Assembly (NCBI GenBank): GCA_023376005.1
Contig: CM042150.1
Coordinates: forward strand, 72,657,515-72,721,514
Reading direction: 5' to 3'
Source of the DNA: Doryteuthis pealeii
Lineage: Eukaryota > Mollusca > Cephalopoda > Myopsida > Loliginidae
DNA length: 64,000 nucleotides
Notes under the pieces: generated by a model
What the model saw: the letters and a program-made list of their open reading frames with translations, nothing else
Told to the model about the DNA's origin: nothing
Databases searched by the model: none
Shown: positions 45,461-57,959 of the stretch, piece by piece
Layout: every line of letters starts with the position of its first letter
Numbering within the stretch: position 1 is the stretch's first letter
Position numbers and translations under genes: made by a program

Positions 45461-47203
45461 CATAATCTATAAGGGAGTGGGATATTTTTTCAAAGAAGAC
45501 TATTTTTAGTTAATATTTTGTCTGTTCCTTGTAAAAAAGAATGTTTGTTTCTCATGGGTTATATATACTTGATGAAGGTTGAAGAATGTTGTGAAGAATG
45601 TAAAGAAAAGATTCAATTATCTAAGCAATATCTGGTAAATTTTGTGAAAATTCAATCATTTTTTTTATTCAAATGTAAAAATCTGTTTAAACATTTAAAT
45701 TAAAAAGTTTGGATTTAAGTAAAATTTTAATAGCTATTTAAATAATTTGAAATATTTCTAAATGTAACATTATCTTAAATGTCTATGTTATTGTAAATTG
45801 CAATTTTGAAAGCAAACTGGATATATTTGTAATTTTGTATAATTTACCTAAATTGATATTTATATAATTTATTGGCACTTACCTGAAGTAAAAAGAATAT
45901 CCTGCTTCACATGTATTATGGTCAAGTCATGCTGAAAGCACCAGTTCCCACTAGATCAACAAATTTAAGCAGCGATAAGTCTGTTCAATGTTTCCTTGGG
46001 TGACCACTTAAGAAACAGCAGGTACGGAGTGCTTTGTTTATCAAAATGACAATTTAGCATTAAATGATCCCAAAAAGGATTGATATGCCATAAAACAAAC
46101 CAACCAACCTACCTGCTTCATGTGTTCTTGTGGAAGTGATCATTTGTCATGTATTTTATACAAAGATTCAAGTCTTCATGTTAGTATTGCTTATGGATAT
46201 GCATGCGTTATCTTGTACATAAAGAACTCATTGAAAGTGTCAAGGGCAGTTTGTCAATGACCCTTGGAAGGGAACCAGAGTGACATTTGGTTGGAGTATA
46301 TAGAGTGGGGGGACATTTGTGAGAGATGCAATGAGAAGGAAAACAAGTTCTAGCTGCGTTTGTCACTGAGAGGAAATGAAAAACAAAACAATATCTGGGA
46401 ATGGTCTTTTGACAATAGTCAAAAAACCATGAATTCCTCTCTTGACATTTTTCATTAACAAATGTCTCATGCAATCAAAACTCAATTCATCTTGATCATT
46501 ATCAGAATTTTCAAATAAAAATAAAAAGAAGAAAATCCAAACTGATTGCTCTAAAAAGAAACAACAAAAATATTTACAGTGGAACTTTGGTTCTCAAACA
46601 TAATTCAGTCCAAAATTATGTTTGAGAACCGATTTGTTCAAAAACTGAAACAACATTTCCCATAATAAATCATGTAAATTGGATTTATGTGTTCTTGACC
46701 ATCAGACATCACAACTTTCCTCTTTCCTTTTCCTGTTGCCTTCAATGTTGCCTTTCTTAGGATCAATGAATAAGCATTAAAGTAGCCATAAAATAAAGAA
46801 TAAACACAAACAAAGTGAGGAATTTGCACAAAAACATTATCAGACACTCATTCAAGATAGCAAATGATGCTAACTGATGCTGCTTGGGTAGATTGAACCT
46901 GTTCAGCCGTTTTTAGTGTTGCCTTGGCAATTATTCACATGACTTCTTTGATATTATTTTGGATTTTGATTTTACTTATAAAACAAGATTCTTCATTATT
47001 TTTACTCATTTATTGTTTTTCAATTAAATCAATTTTCCAATTGATTTTTAAATATTGGTTGGATTTTAATCTATAAGACAATGAAAATATTTTGTAGATT
47101 CTGATTGACATGATCCTCTTCAAATTTTAATTGATTAACAAAATATTTGAATGCTTCATTTTTTCTTCTTTTATTTCAGCCAGTCTGACCTGAATCACCT
47201 CAG
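45460..47203. other. upstream IFT88 intron, mostly repeats
   Basis: Contains a repeat Z tail at 46055-46115 and one end of the Tigger-like MITE at 46577-46640. The exon with the IFT88 start codon was not identified here. Confidence 0.5.
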
Positions 47204-47278
47204 GTTCACTTGGCTGGAGAAGATGAAGAAGATTTATATTCAGGATACAATGAATCCAATCCAATTTTTGACACTCAG
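47204..47278 (+). CDS. IFT88: IFT88, N-terminal exon
   Basis: Twenty-five codons containing GEDEEDLYSGYNESNPIF, matching the acidic DEDDLYSGYNDYNPIYD start of IFT88, an IFT-B core protein needed to build cilia. The donor is CAG|GTACAA at 47279. Two acceptors are possible: CCTCAG at 47203, or the stronger pyrimidine-tract site at 47179, which would add eight codons including a TGA in frame. The first is therefore preferred. No in-frame ATG occurs in the exon, so the start codon must lie in an exon upstream, probably beyond several kilobases of repeats and downstream of the X-box at 35.5 kb. Confidence 0.82.
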
Positions 47279-47809
47279 GTACAAATTTTTATATATTCTT
47301 CTAGGGTTTTTTATTTTCTTTTTTATTTTATTTTATTTTTTTGTCAATTAACTTTTGGCTGAAGGTTGTGTACTAGAAAATCACAGGTAAAAGTAGTGAA
47401 GCTGGCAACACAGGTGTGTGCTAAACTCTTTGGTGATATCAAGTGATCTTTTCAGGTCTAAAGTGAAAATGCCAACTTCTTTTGACAATGCAGAAAATCT
47501 GTCCTTTTATTGGCCTCAGAGCCCATGTGACTTTTCATACATCCAGGTACCTGAATTGAACCATGCATCCATGTCACTCCTATGTGGTGTTTTTTGTGTT
47601 CCAACAGATGCGAGTTTGATCCAGGCAGACCAGACACAGCTGGGTTCTTTAACACTGCTGTACGGGTACAGCAATGTTATTCCTGCTACAATTCTTATCT
47701 GATTATAATGGAGATTATGTGTCTGTCTCTAACTATGTCACCACTGACATCACAATTCCTTTAGTTATTTGCATTACATTCTCTGATTATATCTTTATCA
47801 AAATCTCAA

Positions 47810-48320
47810 TTATTAAGAAAATTGTTTTATATTATTAATATTGTTGGCATTATCTACATACGCATAACATACAATTTTATTTATATATACAACTAAATAG
47901 TGATTTACAGTGTGAACAGGAAGACTAATTTGCATATTGATTTTAAAAATTTGATTTTAATAAACATTTGTTTGGTATTATTGATTTATAATTTTTTTGT
48001 TTTATTTTAATAAATATAAGCAAAAATTCTTTCAATAAATCTTAAAAGAAATAACTATAATTTTATTCTTTAGTGTCTAATTTAATAGTTGAATAGTTAA
48101 ATTAGGAAAATTTAGCAATGTAAGCCAGGAGTGGTGGGAAGAGTTAGCACCTAAGCTATTCAATTCTTTGATTATACCTCTTCTGTTTCAAATTTTTTAA
48201 TATGTGTTATTATTTAGTCTTGTTAGTCTTTCTAATTTGATATAATATTTTATTACATTAAAACTTAGATACTTGCACCTAGAGTGCACATATTTTTGCT
48301 AGTATATTTGAAAACTGTTT
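47810..48320 (+). repeat. direct repeat within IFT88 introns, copy 1
   Basis: Matches 54530-55160 in the same orientation (AATAGTGATTTACAGTG, TTTGTTTGGTATTA, TTTAGTGTCTAATT, GGAAAATTTAGCAATG). The 3' part also matches 15600-15660 next to the copia LTR. It is an interspersed element with no coding potential. Confidence 0.75.
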
Positions 48321-48689
48321 GTTTTATTGATAAATTTGATTCTTCATTATTATTTTGAAATAATACAAAAAAAGATTAAAACAATTATTGTGTTTTTTTA
48401 AAAAGACATTTTACTAACATATTTCAAATTCTTTGACATTTATTTTTTTTATTAAGTTCTGTGCCATAACAAACTAAACTTAAAAGTTAAGTGCATAGAG
48501 TAGTTATTTACTAAGCATTGCTTTGTTGTGGCACAAGGACAGATTTATGAAGCACCAGTGAGACTCAAATTCACTAGTAATTGTTTGCAGGTCTAGCTTG
48601 CTAATCATTACACCACGTGAGATTTTGTTAAGTGTATGGAGTACCTAAGGGGATCAAAGTGTTAATATTGTGAACAATACAAGAACCGT

Positions 48690-49310
48690 GTTTACCCAAA
48701 AATAAGACTGGGCTTATATTAATTTTTACTCTGAAATATAACACTAATGCTTATTTTTTTTTGGGGGGGGGGTCTTATTCTTTATATATCGAAAGACAAC
48801 ATAACAAAGTAGAAAATTACAAAATTTCTAAATAAACAGAAATTTAAAAAACAATCTACATTTATTTACCATTAACATGTTATTTTATTCAAAAACTCAT
48901 TAATGAAAATTCTTTCAAAAATAATCATATCATCCTCTGGAATGTTTTTGTTCTGCAAGTCAATGGATTCCAAAATTCCTGCAGAGTTTTCATATGGCTC
49001 AATTTTTTTTTCAATGCAGAGTTTTTGTCTTTACTCATTTTGAGCAATAGAGATCTCATTGAATGAAAAGTTCTTATCCTGATAGCCTGCTCGTAGTGCA
49101 TTGGCAAACACAGCTGTCTGTGATTTTGTTTCATGAATTCATTACCCAAGTCACAATCTCTTGTAGGCTAGTCTTCACAAAATTTCCACATTCATTTCTT
49201 AACATTCTGTTTTCAACTAGGGCTTATTTCAAGGAGAAGGCTTATATAAAAAATCACCCTGAAAAATCACGTGAGGTCTTATTTTGCAGGTAGGTCTTAT
49301 ATTTGGTGAA
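48690..49310. mobile_element. inverted-repeat DNA element of the AAAATAAGAC type
   Basis: The left end CCCAAAAATAAGACTGGGC and the right end AGGTCTTATATTTGGTG are loosely inverted, and inner GGGCTTAT blocks repeat. This is the pattern of a widespread animal DNA transposon family that I cannot name with certainty. It sits in an IFT88 intron. Confidence 0.5.
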
Positions 49311-49501
49311 AGACTGTACATTCAAGTGTTCCAGATAAATTTATAACCAAGAAGAGTTACTCATATAAAATTGTCTTTAAATTTCTTTGATATTAATGCT
49401 TTCAACAAGAATATTATTTGCATTATTTTGTTATTAAAGTATAACAAGGAACAGGAATTTAGTTTTTAAATGATCATCTCTATGTAATTTTTTTTTTTCA
49501 A

Positions 49502-49574
49502 GATCTTGCAGAAGATTCACATTTTCAGAAGGCCATCCTACGAACCAGCCATGACCGTCGTCCTACTCCGATAA
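49502..49574 (+). CDS. IFT88: IFT88, second recognised exon
   Basis: The peptide DLAEDSHFQKAILRTSHDRR followed by PTPI matches IFT88 (DAAFQQAVRTSHGRRPPI). The frame is intact. The splice sites are odd. To stay in frame with the preceding phase-0 exon, splicing must cut after 49501, where the bases are AA rather than AG (CAAG|AT would shift the frame by one). The donor ATAA|GTTAAT is weak, and its phase does not match the next exon, so a small exon between 49575 and 51030 may be missing from this annotation. Confidence 0.78.
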
Positions 49575-49759
49575 GTTAATTCAAAATGATATTTAATGGA
49601 AATCCAAATTTTTTTGCTATATTTATCTTGTACTTAATTTCAACTGCTAATGATTAAAATACTTACATTTTATATAGATGTATTGCATAGATTAAAGAAA
49701 AGAACTTTACTTTGTTTAGGACAAATACATAAATCATTTAATATAAATCAAAAGATTAG

Positions 49760-50350
49760 AATAGAATTAAAATTGTGAATGATTTTGATATTTTGGACTG
49801 TTCTCCTCATCTTTATTGTGGTATGTATAAACACAATATTTAGGCTGCTGTATTCTCGGGTCTAGTTCAGGTGTTCCCTGTTTATTCCGTGAACCTTAAC
49901 CATTAAAAAAATATCTATCATTTAATAGAATTTACAATAAATTTATATCTTGCCAATATATTAATCATATTTCTGTCAATAAGTCTGGTGAATCTTCGGT
50001 CGGTCCATATAATTTCACAATTTTAGTGTCTAAAAATTTTAAAAAAAAAAAAAAAGTTTCCACTTATTTGCATATATTTTTTATTTTCTTATTTATACTT
50101 TTAAATTTTAATTTTTTTATTTTTATAAACACTAAATGTACATTGAGTCAATAGTTTAATTTAAATTTTCAAGTTTATCTACTTAAGATTTTTTTATTGG
50201 TTAGGGTTGACAGAATAAACGTGGAACAAGGATACAGCGGCCTGAACATTGTGCTTATACATACCACAATAAAGATAAGGACAATGGTTCAAAACATATA
50301 AAATTATTCATATCAAACCTCATCTCAAAAATACAGACAAATAAAATTAA
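49760..50350. repeat. Penelope-like 3' ends facing each other
   Basis: 49780-49900 carries the repeat on the minus strand and 50210-50340 on the plus strand, so two ends are arranged as an inverted pair about 300 bases apart. Shared blocks include CTCATCTTTATTGTGGTATG and CATACCACAATAAAGATAAG. Confidence 0.55.
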
Positions 50351-51030
50351 AATTATTCAGTTCCTCAAGTTATATTTCCTTTTTAAACAGCAAAGAAAGT
50401 TTAAATGGTAATAATAGATTATATATTTAGAGAGCTCCTTTTTTGTAATTCTTACTTGTTTTTACTTTTAGTTTTAAACACTTGAAAAGGCACACAATAT
50501 GTGAAAGCAAAGATGTCAGATACCTTGAAGTGCTGTTTTTTTTCTTTTATATCAATAATCAAATAGAAATCCTACAATTGCCTTATATTGATTGCATCTT
50601 ATAATAGTGTTAGTGTTGAGTTAATATAGTTCTAAGTGACAATCATCTGGAGGTTGCAGGTTTAATCCTGACTATAGGCAAAAATAACAAAATGTCAGCC
50701 TAAGAATTTATTATATACATTAAAGAATTGAGAAAAATGTAACTGCATATAAAGAAAATTATAAATAGTTTAAAATAAAACTTTTCAATCGTGCTGCATA
50801 TGGCTCAAGATTTAATTATGAAAATTGTATTTTGCAATAGATAACAGACCATCCTTAAATGTGAGGAACAAGTCAACAACAACATTGATAATTTTGCTTT
50901 GCATTTCAAAGGATTTTTTTTATTCAAGAAAAGAAAGAAAAGGATGGTCTACTTTTTTGTTCTTTATAATTTTTATACTAAATGAATAACAATGTAATAA
51001 ATGTCTCAATTATTTTTTTTTTTTTTTTAG

Positions 51031-51214
51031 ATGGGTATGGTCCCTGGTATGGGTTTCAGTCACCAGCAATTAGGAACTGCTGCTCGTTATGGTAGAAATA
51101 CTCTGCCATCTTCATTTGGTCGTCCAATTAGTACAACTATGCAGCCACAAGATGGCTCTGCACGTCCAATGACAGCAGTTAAAGGAGCAGGCTATACTTC
51201 TGCTGGAAATAGAG
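51031..51214 (+). CDS. IFT88: IFT88, glycine/arginine-rich N-terminal exon
   Basis: A 184-base exon with a long pyrimidine acceptor tract and donor GTTAGT. The peptide MGMVPGMGFSHQQLGTAARY leads to SFGRPISTTMQ and ARPMTAVKGAGYTSAG. The RPMTAV(K/R)GAG(Y/F)T block is diagnostic of IFT88, where a low-complexity Gly/Arg region precedes the TPR array. The exon ends one base into a glycine codon, in phase with the exon at 52255. Its ATG in first position is probably an internal methionine rather than the start, because upstream exons carry conserved IFT88 sequence. Confidence 0.88.
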
Positions 51215-51389
51215 GTTAGTTGCTTGTTTTTTTTTTTTTTCTAATTTCTTTCACTTCATTTACTGAACTGTTTTTCAGACTGGGAATAAATTTGAAATTT
51301 CTTTATTTCATTTTTTAATCAGAAAAAGAAAAGAAAATTGTATTAAAAAATGTCAAATTAGTATTCCCAGTTGATTTTTTATTTTATTT

Positions 51390-51830
51390 GAGGCTGTAAG
51401 GTTAAGAGTGATATTATACTTGAAGATACAAACTCCGACAAAGGTTTGATAAACAAAACATTTAATACGTATACAGCACATGGATAAAAGGGTACATAAT
51501 ACAAGGTGTACATAAATAAAGATAAAGACACATTCATGAATGGTAAAAAGATAAACATAAAAGCCACAGACATGAGACTAGGAATAGTCCATGCTGTGTG
51601 AATAACTTACAGTAATGTAAGGGGGCAAGCCCCAACGAGAAGGGGTAGACCAGAATCTAACCCATGTGTCTCGTAGTTTGAGGAACAGAAAAGAGACAAG
51701 ACGTTTGAACCAGGCGCTTAAATACTATAGCCCCTGGTGAGAACAAGCGACAACTCAGTGGGAAGATAATCCCTACAAGGCTATTGTTACCTAATCCATT
51801 AGATATATAGATCTCTGTAAATGAAGTTTA
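51390..51830. other. GC-richer insert in IFT88 intron, unclassified
   Basis: A block of more balanced composition (for example GGGGGCAAGCCCCAACGAGA) between AT-rich flanks. It could be a solo LTR or other insert; no matching ends were found. Confidence 0.3.
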
Positions 51831-52254
51831 AAACTGTTTGAAATAATTCAAATATCCCCAGTGATTCAAAAGTTATAAAACTTTAAAGCTCTAAAATTAT
51901 TTTAGTGCAACTGTTCATGTTTAAAATGAAAAAAAAACTCATTGTCAGTAAAAATGAGTAAAAAAAACTAGAAAAGCAACAGGCAAAAGCAATCAGTCTT
52001 CTAAATCTTAAACAATTTCCTTCTCCTTTCACATACCATAATAAAAGATAACCATAAAACAAATCTCTATAGAACCACTTAGACAATCAATACAAATATT
52101 TATTATAACCTAATGGATTTACTCTCTTTACACTACTCTCTTAAATTTGTCTTTTTTGTGGTATTTTGTTTTTATTTAGATCAAAAACTTACATTGAAAT
52201 TAAATTTGTTTTTCTGCCTTTAGACTAAGATTTGGTATCTTTTGTTTTTCTTAG

Positions 52255-52333
52255 GTGCTATGTTTGATCCAGCTGATGAAGCAATCAAAAGAATTAGTCC
52301 AGGTTCTTCTATGGATAAAAAGTCAGAAGATAA
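52255..52333 (+). CDS. IFT88: IFT88, exon before the TPR region
   Basis: Acceptor TTTTCTTAG and donor GTAAGT bound 79 bases reading GAMFDPADEAIKRISPGSSM followed by DKKSEDK. IFT88 proteins have GxxFDP followed by a variable linker with lysines here. The entry phase matches the exon at 51031-51214. It leaves in phase 2 and should continue into the EEKIKQLEKEVNEL helix and first TPRs, which I could not find in the following 10.5 kb. Confidence 0.82.
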
Positions 52334-53150
52334 GTAAGTTGAAATTTTTACTTGGATATTAAACACTTTATCAGTAACTGACTTTATTGAATACTTGTTC
52401 CATCTAGAATGTTGGAAGTTGATTTATCATTTGGTATAAATTAGTCACTAACCTAGTACTTAGTGTTGGATACTACATTCAGGGAGCTAGCTCAGTTATC
52501 CATGGATAGAAAAATATATGTACACCATTTTTATATGTGTGCACCTTAACATCTTGAAACCGGCTGATTGAATTTAAAACTATTTTTCTAACTTCTAGAG
52601 CCCCCTGATCACATGAATAAAATCATCCAATCCCTGCAAAAGTATCAAAATGACCATGGAGTCATCACCTGTCAATCAAACCCATTGACTTAGTGTCTCT
52701 GAGTACAATTTCTTTTTCAAATTCTATACTACTCTCAAAATAATAGATACAGATAATCTATTATTTAACACTTGAACCTGCAATTTTTTATTCTAAATAA
52801 TAAATTCTATTCAAGTTACTTATCTATTTTGCACACATTTTGTAGGTTGCAATTTGGATATCATGTATCTGATATAAATATATTTCTCTTTGGGTAATCA
52901 TTTAAGTGTTCAATTAAATTTGTATCTAAATTTACAGATTAGTCATAATATCTTTCTAAATAATGATTAAGGATTTACTGATTTCATTTATATGAATATA
53001 AATCAAAAATATTTTTTTGCTTAATTCATTTTTAGAATCATGAAAGAAAATACTGTTTTCTAAGCATATTGATAGAATTGACTTTTTTGTACTTTCAAAG
53101 TTGTTTTATGCTCTTGTGAAAATTCCATATTTTGAGGATAGTTATAAAAA
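52334..53150. other. IFT88 intron, nothing recognised
   Basis: AT-rich sequence; no exon matching the next IFT88 block is visible. Confidence 0.5.
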
Positions 53151-53159
53151 TAGGTGTTT

Positions 53160-53760
53160 TAAACAAGATGGAGGCATTTCCCCACCGGATGGTAAGACTC
53201 TAAAATTGGTGGACCTGTTCACATACCTAGGTAGTAATATCTCATCTACAGAAACACACACATAGGAAAGACATGGACTGCTATAGACAGATTATCAATC
53301 ATATGGAAATCTGATCTCACTATTGAGTTAAAGCAATATTTCTCCCAAGCCATAGTTGTATCAGTGCTACTGTATGGCTGCACCATTTGGACCCCTAGAG
53401 AATGAGCTAGATGAGAATTGCACAAGAATGCTACGTGCTGTCTTAAATAAATTGTGGAAACCATACCCCACAAGAAAGCAGCTTTATTGTCACCTGCCCC
53501 CTATCACACAAACTATCCAAATAAGATGAACAAGACATGCTGGACACTGCTGAAGAAGCAGGGATAAACTCATAAGTGATGTTTCTCTGTGTACACCTGC
53601 ACACAGACATACCAGTGTGGGCTGTCCAGCATGAACTTACATCAATCAGCTCTGTACAGATCCTGGATGTTGCACAGGGGATGTCCTGGGGGTGATGACC
53701 AATAGGGACAGTTGGCAAGAAATAGTCATGAATATTCATGCTGCTAGCATGATGTGATGA
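53160..53760 (+). mobile_element. LINE 3' end (RT tail), same family as 37.3 kb
   Basis: Plus-strand homology reads FTYLGSNISSTET, then ELDENCTRMLRAVLNKLWKP, LPPITQTIQI, RTRHAGHC and KLISDVSLCTPAHR, the C-terminal tail of this LINE. Several stops and frameshifts are present. It is a 5'-truncated insertion in an IFT88 intron. Confidence 0.8.
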
Positions 53761-54529
53761 TAATGTAGTGAGAGAAGAGACAAAATTACCTCATGAGGCT
53801 AAACAGCGTGCATGTGTGTCTTGTGTGTAAGATGTCCGCTTATCTTTTATATAAGTGATTGAAGAGCAGGTTTTATTGCACAGCACAGAGATTAAACTCA
53901 TAACCTCCCAGTTATGAGTAATATATTTTTATAAGCATTCTGTCACCTCTGTTGGTTGGAATCGTTTCGTTAGTGAAAAGAGATAAAAGTTAAATAAGTT
54001 TCCCTTGAAAAGACTTACTTTTTCTGTTGCCTGGAGAACCTGAGCCATTCTATGTTACTACCACTTTTTTTTTACCAATTGGAAGAGCAAAAATTGGAAT
54101 AGAAAAATAATTTTTTATAAACTTTAAACTACAATTATATAATACTAGCAAAAGTACCTGGTCCATGACCGGACTATATATAAAGATTGGGTCATAAATA
54201 GATGAAAGATTCCGAGCTGAATGGCTTAGACTGCGATTTTGTTCACTAAAATTAAACTAAACTGCTGGTATAACTTTAATAGAAAGCAGGCAATGCAAAT
54301 CGGTTGATTTTGGTTTAATTAATTAATTATATCCCTATATATAAAAATCAATAACCAAATTTGATGTGTTTCTTAATTAGAAGGATATTAAGGTGTACGC
54401 AAGATTTTGAACCTGAGTGACCTTCTGTTTCGGAGCTATACATCGACACGCACATACTAAACTTCCTTTTATATATATAGATGAATCAACAAACAGTTTT
54501 TCAGTTACTGTGTGGAAAGCAATTCAAAT

Positions 54530-55160
54530 CTCAATTATTAAGAATAACATTTATATCCTTAATACTATTGGCCTTATCTCCATAATTATAACATGTAATT
54601 ATATTCATCTATACAACCAAATAGTGATTTACAGTGGGAATGGAAAAGCTAATTTGTATACTGATCTAAAAAATTTGATTTTTAGAAATATTTGTTTGGT
54701 ATTAATATCTAATTGTTTTGTTTTATTATAATTAGTATGAGCAAAAATCCCATTGAGAAATCCATTAACAAAAGAAATAACTGAAATTGTATTTTTTAGT
54801 GTCTAATTGAGTTAAATATTTAAATAAGGAAAATTTAGCAATGAAAGCCACAAAGAAAAAAAGGTTTACATAGTATATGTTGTCGATAATTTGCATCCTG
54901 GTTTTAAGAAAACTGAGTTTAATAAATTATTATGTCATTGATTTCTAATATTATTGTTTTATTGTCAGATATTTTAAATGCAATCATACATATAATTTTA
55001 TATTAAAATCAATTAAAATAAGATTAAAATAAGTGTAATCTTTTTCTATGTTCTTATCTTGTTTTGTTAGTCTTTCTAATTTTATCATATTTCATTACTT
55101 CTAAAAATCTAAATAACTCTGACCAGAAGGCGCATATTTTTGCTTGTATCAATAATAACT
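54530..55160 (+). repeat. direct repeat within IFT88 introns, copy 2
   Basis: The second copy of the 47810-48320 repeat, colinear over several hundred bases. It shares AATAGTGATTTACAGTG, GGAAAATTTAGCAATG and the TTGTTAGTCTTTCTAATTT edge. Confidence 0.75.
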
Positions 55161-55499
55161 TAGGTTATTTTATGGTTTCACCTGAAAAACCAAAAAAAAA
55201 ATTTTCATGTTTTTTTAAAATTAACTCTTAGCCTACTTTAAACCACTCACTGCAGCTCTCCTACCACTGTGATCCTACTGTAAACCACTGGCTGCGGCTC
55301 ACATTATAATTGAACTGAAGGACTCAGATTACAATAATAATAGGACTTAATTTGAATAGAATGAGTTCTGAGGTGAATAAATAGTGAACTTTGAAATATC
55401 CAATACAGGCAAAAAATACCAAGAAAATTTGTCTCAGCCATGGGGGAAATTTGGTAGTCAAAGAGTTAAGTAATAAAAAAGAATCTTTGTAATTCTGGC

Positions 55500-55502
<3 letters not shown>

Positions 55503-55565
<63 letters not shown>
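55503..55565. repeat. (CT)n microsatellite
   Basis: About 31 consecutive CT units. Confidence 0.95.
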
Positions 55566-55568
<3 letters not shown>

Positions 55569-55569
55569 G

Positions 55570-57010
55570 TATCATATGTTTTTGTCATTCAGTCACATAC
55601 AAATGGTTATTGACTATAGGGACATACATACAGATCCTTCTTCAATTCACATGAAGTCATATAAGTCATTATTCAAAGAAAAAAACTCTTAATCCTGTGT
55701 TATAGATCATAATATCAGTTACCTCTATTTAATCTATGTACAATCCCAAGTCCATAAAAATGAATAGAATTATTTATTTACACTTGTTTTTCAATAATTT
55801 ATGCCATTTATAACTTGACATTGTACATTAACGATATGTTTATTACAAATTAGTGACACATAAATCTGATTGATTATATAGACAAGTCAGACATTTGAAA
55901 GACAGTAACACTGCACCTTCTCTTATGTGTCATTTAGTGCCTTTTTATTTATACACAGGTTGCCCTGCTCTGTTCCTTGTGGCTATTAGTTGACACAGAA
56001 ATGAATACTTCTTTTTTTCTCTTATAGAATGAAGTTATGAATTTATAAAAGCATGTTGATGAAATAAGAAATCAAATGACTTAATCCTCATACAATGAAT
56101 ACCTTGACTTTTTCTGAGTTATAAGTGTAACTTGGTAAATTTTTTTGCTGTGTTGAAAGCTAAAATTTTAACAAGCTTTAGATATGCTTAGGTTAATTTA
56201 TAAGTTCACTAAGAATGTTTGTTTCCAAATTTATTGCACCAAAGAAAAATATTATTTATAAAATAAAAGTAAATAATAAAACATATTACAGAACAATTCA
56301 TGACATTCTATTTTATTGTTTTTATACAATACATTAGAGAGGGGGGGGGGGCTGAAATAGATTAATGGCATTTCAGTTTATTTCAATGTGGAAACTGAAT
56401 TGATATAGGAGGAAATTGAGTTACAAGCAGAATTAATTAAACTTTAAGTCTGTCTTTGTAATCTGTTTAATGTTGTTTATATTCAATAACATTTATCATT
56501 ACTTTTCCTTTTCATTATTTTTGTATCAATCTCTTTCCATGAATTTTAATAGTGAAAATTAAAGAACAACATTTTTAAAGCAAAAAATATTAACCTGCTA
56601 ATATTTCAATGATTCCAATATTAAAAAGAAAAAAACTAACATAGTGAATAATTTTAAAATTATTTAATAATATTTAATGTGGAAAATAATTGGAGAGAGG
56701 GAGTGGGTGGTTCGTCTGAGTGATGGTGTATGTTGATATTAGTTTTGATAAGAGGTTTTTTTTTTTAGATGAAACTTTTACTTGGAATTTCTTAAACAAT
56801 CTTGTTTTGATTCATCATTTGTTGTCCATCAAGTGAATCTTTTCCCTTCTTTTTTTTAGGTCACATTTAATTTCTTCACTAACAAGTCCCAAACATTAAA
56901 TACTACTAAATTACTATTAATCTAATTTATGTCTACTAATACTCTGAAATTCTAAAATTAGCAAACACTTTTTCATGTACTTTAAGTGAAGTCTCAACAT
57001 TTATTGAACA
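55570..57010. other. IFT88 intron, AT-rich, no exon confirmed
   Basis: Contains a poly-G run at 56341-56350 and long T tracts. A pyrimidine tract plus TAG at about 56028 precedes AATGAAGTTATGAATTT, which is too weak to call an exon. Confidence 0.4.
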
Positions 57011-57019
57011 TTTCTATTG

Positions 57020-57600
57020 TGAGATTTTTTAGGTTACGTTTCATTTTTAAGAAACTTCCAGTTAGTCCATTTAATGAAAAACATATTTATAAATACTCTT
57101 CAAAGGTTTCTATTTCTTTTTTGCAATCTTTTCTTGGTCCAAAACATCTTTGATATAAAATAACCCAACAAGGGTTGACATGCCATAAAACTCAACTCAC
57201 TAACTAACTATAGTGAGATTCAATAGGTTATGTTTCATTTTTAAGAAACCTCCATTTAGTCCATTTAATGAGTAAGTAAAAAAAGTAATGTTGGTGGAGT
57301 GGCCTATTATTGGTATTAGTCAACAGTAAGGACAGTGAGGGAGTCTATGCTCTTTTTGCTAGTGCTAAACCAGGGAAATTATTTTTTCTGTGGAGGAGTG
57401 CCACGCTTTACCACAAAGATCAGATTAGCCAATCTGTGGTACTCATTCGCTGAGTTAGTGAGTACTGGTATTGAACCTGGAACTTTGTGATTCCTCACCA
57501 GGTTCTCTACCAACTGAGATAAACTGCCCCCCCCCCTATTTAATGAAAAAAGCTATCTATAAATACTGTTTATTGCTTCAAAAGTTTCTATTTCTACTTT
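57020..57600. repeat. local repeat array split by a SINE
   Basis: The block TTTCATTTTTAAGAAAC followed by TCCATTTAATGA occurs at about 57037 and again at 57232. The bases after TTTAATGAAAAA resume at 57540 beyond a family 1 SINE (57290-57532, minus). The TTTAATGA repeat on both sides of the SINE looks like its target duplication. A repeat Z tail lies at 57150-57190. Confidence 0.65.
57290..57532 (-). mobile_element. tRNA-derived SINE family 1
   Basis: Minus-strand copy with the decayed head CAGTTGGTAGAGAACCTGG, the B-box-like GGTTCAATACC and the common body. It is flanked by TTTAATGA on both sides. Confidence 0.75.
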
Positions 57601-57694
57601 GCAATTTTTTCTTGGTTCAAATACTATTTTCAAAGTACAAGGTGATAGTTTGCTTTTGTTATCATGAAAGTATTATTTCTGATATCCTTGTCTC

Positions 57695-57879
57695 TGTTGT
57701 GAGGTGTGGTATCGTATTCTCTGTTGTAGTAGTATCAGTAATTCTTTGAGCGTAATTGTAGCTCAGGTCTTAGCTTCACGTAGCTAATTTCATACCAGTC
57801 CTCTAAACTGTCTCTATATATCTCTCGCTGTAATACACATATGTAAATGAGATAACACGCCATTGGCTATCTCACTACA
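57695..57879 (-). repeat. 3' LTR of Ty3-like element
   Basis: On the minus strand the block begins TGTAGTGAGATAGCC and ends CCTCACAACA, giving TG...CA ends with an 8-of-10 inverted match. A purine tract (CCTCTCTGTTTCAGGGAGG on that strand, 57880-57898) precedes it. It lies just after the end of pol, as expected. Confidence 0.7.
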
Positions 57880-57959
57880 CCTCCCTGAAACAGAGAGGTT
57901 TTATTCCCCTCGTCGATCTATTGCTTCTCCTAAATATCCTTGGGGGTGTTCTTCGTAAT

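Noticed and set aside
47418..47702. 94-residue frame downstream of the first IFT88 exon
   Set aside because: No domain, no conserved motif and no splice logic connecting it to IFT88; it appears to be repeat-derived intron.
56029..56100. Possible missing IFT88 exon (acceptor-like TTATAG followed by AATGAAGTTATGAATTT)
   Set aside because: Only a few codons could be aligned to KEVNELVEESC, and only by adding bases. The following sequence has no IFT88 similarity.
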